A DNA stretch of 64,000 bases from Leeuwenhoekiella palythoae (GTDB lineage Bacteria > Bacteroidota > Bacteroidia > Flavobacteriales > Flavobacteriaceae). Positions 63,734-64,000 of this stretch are shown in pieces. Under the pieces are notes generated by a model, which saw nothing but the letters and a program-made list of their open reading frames with translations, ran no database searches and was not told where the DNA came from. How positions within the stretch are numbered: the first letter of the stretch is position 1; each line of letters opens with the position of its first letter. The DNA lies in NCBI RefSeq assembly GCF_900130045.1, contig NZ_FQXT01000005.1, forward strand, positions 1 through 64,000, written 5' to 3'. Position numbers and translations under genes: made by a program.

Positions 63734-64000
63734 GATAGAAAAGTTTTTAATTAATAATATATAGAATGGTTAATAAAATACTATTTCAATCTTTTGACAT
63801 CTATGAGAGGGGAACTCAGGTCAAAAGTAACTTTGAGGGGAGGTTGAGACATTATACATTGCGTCTCAATGCGATGCTAATTTATAAAAATCTAAAGCTC
63901 AGATTTTAAGAAGATTGTAACTTTTCGATGAAATCCACAAATCAATATAACGTTGTAAATAATAAACCTAGAGTTTAATTGACCTCAACACCAAGAAGGG
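63734..64000. other. Curli operon upstream region
   Basis: No gene is seen. It contains the curli promoter and inverted repeat described separately, in AT-rich surroundings to the window edge. Confidence 0.5.
63822..63869 (-). promoter_or_regulatory. Curli operon promoter box with upstream inverted repeat
   Basis: On the minus strand TACTTTTG (63829-63822) is a perfect TAnnTTTG box about 90 bases before the csgA ATG. Upstream lies TTGAGAC (63869-63863 read on the minus strand) and GTCTCAA (63850-63844), a perfect 7-base inverted repeat with 12-base spacer, which covers the -33 region. It is a candidate operator or activator site. No regulator gene lies in the window. Confidence 0.6.

Overview
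The window looks like a chromosomal segment of a marine-type member of the Flavobacteriaceae (Bacteroidetes). The evidence is three SusC/SusD pairs, type IX-style secreted proteins, promoters of the Bacteroidetes form TTTG-N19/20-TAnnTTTG, an AT-rich base composition, a Bacteroidetes-type curli operon and a sulfatase. No rRNA, tRNA, CRISPR array, insertion sequence or prophage was seen.

Layout. 1-9.1 kb is mostly housekeeping: the start of a large secreted Ig-like surface protein (cut by the left edge), type II NADH dehydrogenase, fructose-1,6-bisphosphatase, a compact MarR / membrane protein / molybdate transport operon (modA, a Mop-domain protein, modB, modC), and a Yip1-family membrane gene that appears broken by a one-base frameshift. 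9.2-34.9 kb is a nearly complete pectin and uronate utilisation locus in two long minus-strand blocks around a LacI regulator. The first block is GH28, SusC, SusD, an esterase-CE8 fusion, a CE12 acetylesterase, SDR-type UxuB, UxuA and KdgF. The second is GH105 and DUF4861, then KduI, KduD, UxaC, KdgK, KDPG aldolase, a three-gene TRAP transporter, UxaB and UxaA. No polysaccharide lyase is present, although KdgF, KduI, KduD and GH105 all handle lyase-type unsaturated products. 35.5-54.0 kb is a plus-strand block: three fasciclin (FAS1) lipoproteins interleaved with two SusC/SusD pairs, then a sulfatase, a second DUF4861 protein and L-rhamnose mutarotase. 54-57.7 kb holds a KOW/Tudor-like small protein, a multi-pass membrane protein, a DUF3078 protein and PurM. 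57.8-63.7 kb is a curli-type functional amyloid operon: curlin-repeat fibre protein, minor curlin, CsgE with an extra N-terminal domain, CsgF, CsgG with a C-terminal beta-barrel-like extension, and a PD40/FN3 lipoprotein.

How it works together. Outer-membrane SusC/D pairs and surface esterases and hydrolases deliver oligogalacturonides. GH28 and GH105 trim them, and KdgF/KduI/KduD convert unsaturated ends to 2-keto-3-deoxygluconate. UxaC-UxaB-UxaA and UxaC-UxuB-UxuA convert saturated uronates to the same intermediate, and KdgK plus the aldolase make pyruvate and glyceraldehyde-3-phosphate. The TRAP system probably imports free uronates across the inner membrane.

Two shared cis-regulatory codes could be read. 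A LacI-type palindrome (core AATCGATT) abuts the -7 box of both the GH28 and GH105 promoters, with related sites before lacI and fbp. A second element, CAGGATAR-N19-TAnnTTTG, stands before the kduI operon, the FAS1/SusCD operon and the sulfatase operon. It ties the uncharacterised FAS1 block to uronate catabolism. The FAS1-SusCD array and its shared promoter code are the best candidates for a little-described system here.
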